Positions 61,275-64,000 of a DNA stretch of 64,000 nt are shown here, one piece after another (positions within the stretch are counted from its first letter, which is position 1; each line of letters opens with the position of its first letter). A program made the translations under genes and the position numbers. The stretch spans positions 13,905 through 77,904 of the forward strand of contig DKCU01000128.1 in the NCBI GenBank assembly GCA_002451555.1, read 5' to 3'. Below the pieces are notes generated by a model. It did no database searches. It had not been told where the DNA came from and saw only the letters and a list, made by a program, of their open reading frames with translations. The stretch is from Candidatus Segatella albertsiae (GTDB lineage: Bacteria > Bacteroidota > Bacteroidia > Bacteroidales > Bacteroidaceae).

Positions 61275-62516
61275 ATGAAATATTTGAAGCGACTTCTAGG
61301 GTTCTTCTCCCTGATGATGGTGATAACCCTCCTGGCTTCTTGCCAAGGAAATAAGCAATCTGTAGGTAATCAGCTCTCGGGCGACACGATTCCCCTTAAG
61401 TACTCACAGCTTTTGACGATGGTTCGACACGATGGATATGTCGAGGCTATCATCGCCAATCCTTGGAAAGAAAAGCAAGTGCTGCATCGTTATCTTTTGA
61501 TTCCCAAGGGGAATGAGGGTGACAAGGTTGTGACAAAATTGCAAGAAAGTAATCAAATGGGTGGTAAGGGGATTACTAGTGCCGTTGATATTGTTCGCAC
61601 TCCTGTCTCTAGCAGCATCATTACTACTGCGCCTCATTGTCAACTTCTTTATGAACTTAATGCAAAGAAAGCTATAACGGGTGTTTGTGATGCCAACTAT
61701 ATCAATATTCCTGATATCAAGAGATATGTGGATTGCGGCTCCAGTATGCAACCTGACATAGAGCGCATCATTGCTCTTCATCCTGAAGCCCTTGTCATTT
61801 CTCCGTTTGAAAACAGTGGTGGATATGGAAAACTTGACAAACTGGGCATCCCTATCATAGAGGCGGCTGACTATATGGAGGCTTCTCCTTTGGGGCGGGC
61901 TGAATGGATTAAGTTCTATGCAGTACTGTTTGGAAGTGAAGAACGAAGAGTGAAGAGTGAAGAATCCTATAGCTTGGGAGAATCACCCTTTGCTTGGACA
62001 AAGGGTGATTCTCTGTTTTCGATAATAGAGCGTGAGTACCTTTCATTGAAGTCAAAGGCTGCCAAGTTATCGGAAGGCTTGTCTGTTTTGACGGAACGCA
62101 AGATGGGAAGTGTGTGGTATGTTCCTGGTGGACAGAGCACGATGGGCATCTTGCTTCGTGATGCCCATGCCAAGTATATCTTTGCTGATGACAATCACAG
62201 CGGGAGTCTGGCTTTAAGTCCTGAACAGATTATCGCCAAAGGCAATCAGGTGGATGTTTGGGCATTCAAGTATTTTGGTGGCAAACCTCTATCTTGTGCA
62301 GATTTGCTCCAGGAGTACAAGGGCTACCAGACGTTGCGTGCCTTTGAAGCCAAGAATATCTATGAGTGTGATACTCAGATTCTGCCTTATTTCGAACAGA
62401 CCAGCTTTCATCCCGAAATACTCCTCCGAGAGTTTATCCTCTTGTCTCATCCTTCTTTGCTGAACCAACAAGGTTGGGGGCAACTAAGATTCTACAAGAA
62501 GTTGAAAGAGTTATAA
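61275..62516 (+). CDS. BtuF/FepB-like ABC substrate-binding lipoprotein
   Basis: A 413-residue protein with a lipobox ('VITLLASCQGN'). The pattern 'LVISPFENSGGYGKLDKLGI' and 'IPIIEAADYMEASPLGRAEW' is the periplasmic-binding fold of vitamin B12, siderophore or heme uptake (PF01497). ATG 61275 is preferred over 61269. The middle carries an insertion of about 27 residues ('EERRVKSEESYSLGESPFAW' and on) whose DNA is a 34-bp repeat plus a perfect 15-bp inverted repeat; the frame stays open. No permease or ATPase lies next to it, although they often follow in an operon. Confidence 0.85.
   Translation: MKYLKRLLGFFSLMMVITLLASCQGNKQSVGNQLSGDTIPLKYSQLLTMVRHDGYVEAIIANPWKEKQVLHRYLLIPKGNEGDKVVTKLQESNQMGGKGITSAVDIVRTPVSSSIITTAPHCQLLYELNAKKAITGVCDANYINIPDIKRYVDCGSSMQPDIERIIALHPEALVISPFENSGGYGKLDKLGIPIIEAADYMEASPLGRAEWIKFYAVLFGSEERRVKSEESYSLGESPFAWTKGDSLFSIIEREYLSLKSKAAKLSEGLSVLTERKMGSVWYVPGGQSTMGILLRDAHAKYIFADDNHSGSLALSPEQIIAKGNQVDVWAFKYFGGKPLSCADLLQEYKGYQTLRAFEAKNIYECDTQILPYFEQTSFHPEILLREFILLSHPSLLNQQGWGQLRFYKKLKEL
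61934..61967 (+). repeat. 34-bp repeat, copy 2, inside the lipoprotein gene
   Basis: Identical over 34 bp to the minus strand of 49508-49475 in phoH, in the same reading frame. Confidence 0.9.
61978..62013 (+). repeat. Perfect 15-bp inverted repeat inside the lipoprotein gene
   Basis: GAGAATCACCCTTTG (61978-61992) pairs perfectly with CAAAGGGTGATTCTC (61999-62013) across 6 bases. It lies 10 bp after the 34-bp repeat, so the two probably came in together. Confidence 0.85.
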
Positions 62517-62563
62517 TAAGATGTTTAATGAGCATAAGTGAGAAGCTATCCTTCTTCAACAAT

Positions 62564-62596
62564 AAATCCCAGTCGAAATGATACTCGGCTGGGATT
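62564..62596 (+). terminator. Terminator of the lipoprotein gene
   Basis: AAATCCCAGTCGA (62564-62576) pairs with TCGGCTGGGATTT (62584-62596) with one wobble. The downstream tract is only moderately T-rich. Confidence 0.65.
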
Positions 62597-62653
62597 TGTT
62601 ATTTGCTTTTATAGCTAAATTGCGATATGTCTTATGAGGTGTAAACCTCTCGA

Positions 62654-63253
62654 TTATCTCAAATCTACGATTTCTGCGCTAGGATAGTCCTTGCTATTGA
62701 AGGTAAATGTACTATTGGGTACATTCTTCGCCTTGAAGTTGCTAACGGTAATCGTGCTCCATGAAGAACCTTGGCGCATCTTGATCTTGGATGGAATATA
62801 CGACTTCTTGTCAATGGTGATAACCAACTCCTGTACCGTGCGTTTCTTGTTTTGTGCCACGAGACGTACCTCATAGTTGCTGCCTACAGTCTTCATTGTG
62901 GAGGTGTATCCTGTCTTGTAGATGTTGATGAATGTATATGGATTCATGGACATCTGCTGTGCTTGGGTAGGATTGCTGACATTGACCTCGTTGGTCTTCT
63001 TCATATAAGTCCATTGGGTCTTGCCATTGTACCAGACGGTAGCCTGTGGCGTATGTGCGCTAAACTTGTTGCCTTTGATGGCGATGGTGCCGCTTGCAGA
63101 ACCATATTTGCTGCTTGACATCTGGAAGTTGGCGCTGGCACCGCTCTTGTTTCCGATGATGCTGGCTGTCTTATCTAACACATGTTGTGCTGTCTGCGCA
63201 AATGTTCCAAGGCTCATCAGAGCCATGAATGCGAATGAAAGAATCTTTTTCAT
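62654..63253 (-). CDS. LolA-like outer-membrane lipoprotein carrier
   Basis: A 199-residue exported protein with a signal peptide (MKKILSFAFMALMSLGTFAQ). The start at 63253 is preferred; one at 63259 adds two residues. 'AQHVLDKTASIIGNKSGASA' and 'ATVWYNGKTQWTYMKKTNEV' match the incomplete beta barrel of LolA, which shuttles lipoproteins across the periplasm. 'IDKKSYIPSKIKMRQGSSWS' is also typical. LolA often follows ftsK in Bacteroidales, as here (ftsK is upstream on the same strand). Confidence 0.85.
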   Translation of the reverse strand: MKKILSFAFMALMSLGTFAQTAQHVLDKTASIIGNKSGASANFQMSSSKYGSASGTIAIKGNKFSAHTPQATVWYNGKTQWTYMKKTNEVNVSNPTQAQQMSMNPYTFINIYKTGYTSTMKTVGSNYEVRLVAQNKKRTVQELVITIDKKSYIPSKIKMRQGSSWSTITVSNFKAKNVPNSTFTFNSKDYPSAEIVDLR

Positions 63254-63504
63254 ATTCATATTTCTAATCTTTTATGTTATTTCCTTTCTTATGTCCTATA
63301 GTTCTTATGTCATAACTATCGTTTCTGCTTATTATACAACAAAAACTTTTCATGCACTTGTCTGCATACTTAGATGCAAAGGTAGCATGAAAAGTTTAAG
63401 AATTAGAGATTCTTTAAGAAATCTTAGTCTCTTTAAATCTCCTTTAATTGTATTTCTTTAGTTCTCCTTTTACTGTATTTCTTTAGATAGGACTCACCGA
63501 TGTC

Positions 63505-64000
63505 TTATCCTCTCAAAGCTGCTAACAGGTTGTTGAGCTGGTTCTCGTCCTGGAGTAGTACCTCGCGAGGTTTGCTTCCTTGTGCTGCTCCCACGATACC
63601 AGCAGCTTCCAACTGGTCCATCAAGCGGCCTGCACGGTTGTAGCCGATGCTAAACCTACGTTGTATCATACTCGTGCTTCCCTGTTGAGAGAGTACGATG
63701 GCGTGGGCTGCTTCCTCGAAGTATGGGTCCAAGTTGCGAGCATCCACGTTTCCACCACCGTTTGCGCCATCGCCGTCATTGGCTGGCTCAGGAAGTTCGA
63801 GTGGCTCGATAGGACCTGGCTGTGAGGAGATGTATTCGTTGATGCGCTCAATCTCTGGAGTATCGACGAAGGCGCATTGTACACGCACAGGTTCATTGCC
63901 GTTGAGGTAGAGCATATCTCCTCGTCCAATCAGCTGGTTGGCTCCCGTTCTGTCCAAGATGGTCTTGGAGTCGATGGCTGATGTCACCTTGAATGCGATA
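63505..64000 (-). CDS. ftsK: FtsK/SpoIIIE DNA translocase, C-terminal part
   Basis: Only the last ~165 residues are in the window; the frame is open through the right edge. 'SAIDSKTILDRTGANQLIGR' and 'GDMLYLNGNEPVRVQCAFVD' are the end of the motor domain. 'AHAIVLSQQGSTSMIQRRFS' and 'IGYNRAGRLMDQLEAAGIVG' are the winged-helix gamma domain that reads KOPS-like polarity sequences. A Gly/Asn/Asp-rich linker ('NDGDGANGGGN') separates them. FtsK pumps DNA at the septum and activates XerCD recombination. The missing upstream part should hold the membrane and ATPase domains. Confidence 0.93.
   Translation of the reverse strand, partial: IAFKVTSAIDSKTILDRTGANQLIGRGDMLYLNGNEPVRVQCAFVDTPEIERINEYISSQPGPIEPLELPEPANDGDGANGGGNVDARNLDPYFEEAAHAIVLSQQGSTSMIQRRFSIGYNRAGRLMDQLEAAGIVGAAQGSKPREVLLQDENQLNNLLAALRG

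Overview
The window looks like chromosomal DNA of a gut or oral Bacteroidales bacterium, most likely Prevotellaceae (Segatella/Prevotella copri-like). The evidence is the fused LpxC-FabZ gene, Bacteroidetes-type promoters (TTTG, 19-20 bp, TAnnTTTG) before most transcription units, few Shine-Dalgarno sites, a type 2 PyrF, and Bacteroidales families such as DUF3078, DUF3256, DUF4836 and DUF5715. No rRNA, tRNA, CRISPR array or complete insertion sequence was seen. The species call is inference; no database was searched.

Layout. 1-2.6 kb is a graveyard: an unidentified minus-strand ORF entering at the left edge, 23-bp direct repeats, the first ~28 codons of a VTC-domain (polyphosphate polymerase-like) gene joined near the tail of an outer-membrane barrel gene, a small secreted protein, and a LytS-type kinase gene with a nonsense codon and a 1-base frameshift that is fused in frame to the LytTR end of its response regulator. 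2.6-4.4 kb is a three-gene HipBST-like toxin-antitoxin operon with three 15-bp operator-like boxes. 4.4-12 kb holds a MATE exporter behind a structured, terminator-bearing leader, a GH30 glycosidase, a GH2 beta-galactosidase pseudogene with three internal deletions, a dicarboxylate symporter and a second MATE exporter. 12-21 kb holds yidC, pyrG, a DUF3078 protein, a porin and rlmD. 21-33 kb holds ppdK, two small exported proteins, a candidate small RNA, a split chromate transporter, and a nucleoside transporter / bifunctional nuclease / rsmE / DUF4836 / ABC exporter run.

33-50 kb is mostly minus-strand housekeeping: a serine hydrolase, a PIF1-like helicase, PBP1A, miaA, the lipid A genes lpxA, lpxC-fabZ and lpxD, then a metabolic run phoH-purC-menG-aroE-purM-prfA-pyrF. 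51-56 kb holds DUF5715, cyclophilin, a truncated flavodoxin, a symporter, a VOC protein and an outer-membrane protein. 55.7-61.1 kb is a fructose/mannitol locus: fructokinase, a LacI-type regulator broken by a +1 frameshift, a mannitol dehydrogenase-family enzyme and an FHS sugar transporter. Fructokinase and the dehydrogenase each carry the same three-operator module at the same distance from the -7 box. 61-64 kb holds a metal-chelate binding lipoprotein, a LolA-like carrier and the 3' end of ftsK.

The most interesting material is regulatory and mutational: the duplicated triple-operator module, the HipBST-like operon with its operators, the MATE leader, the candidate sRNA, a 34-bp repeat read in the same frame inside phoH and a lipoprotein gene, and a cluster of deletion-scarred genes at the left end. 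No clearly new multi-gene system was found.
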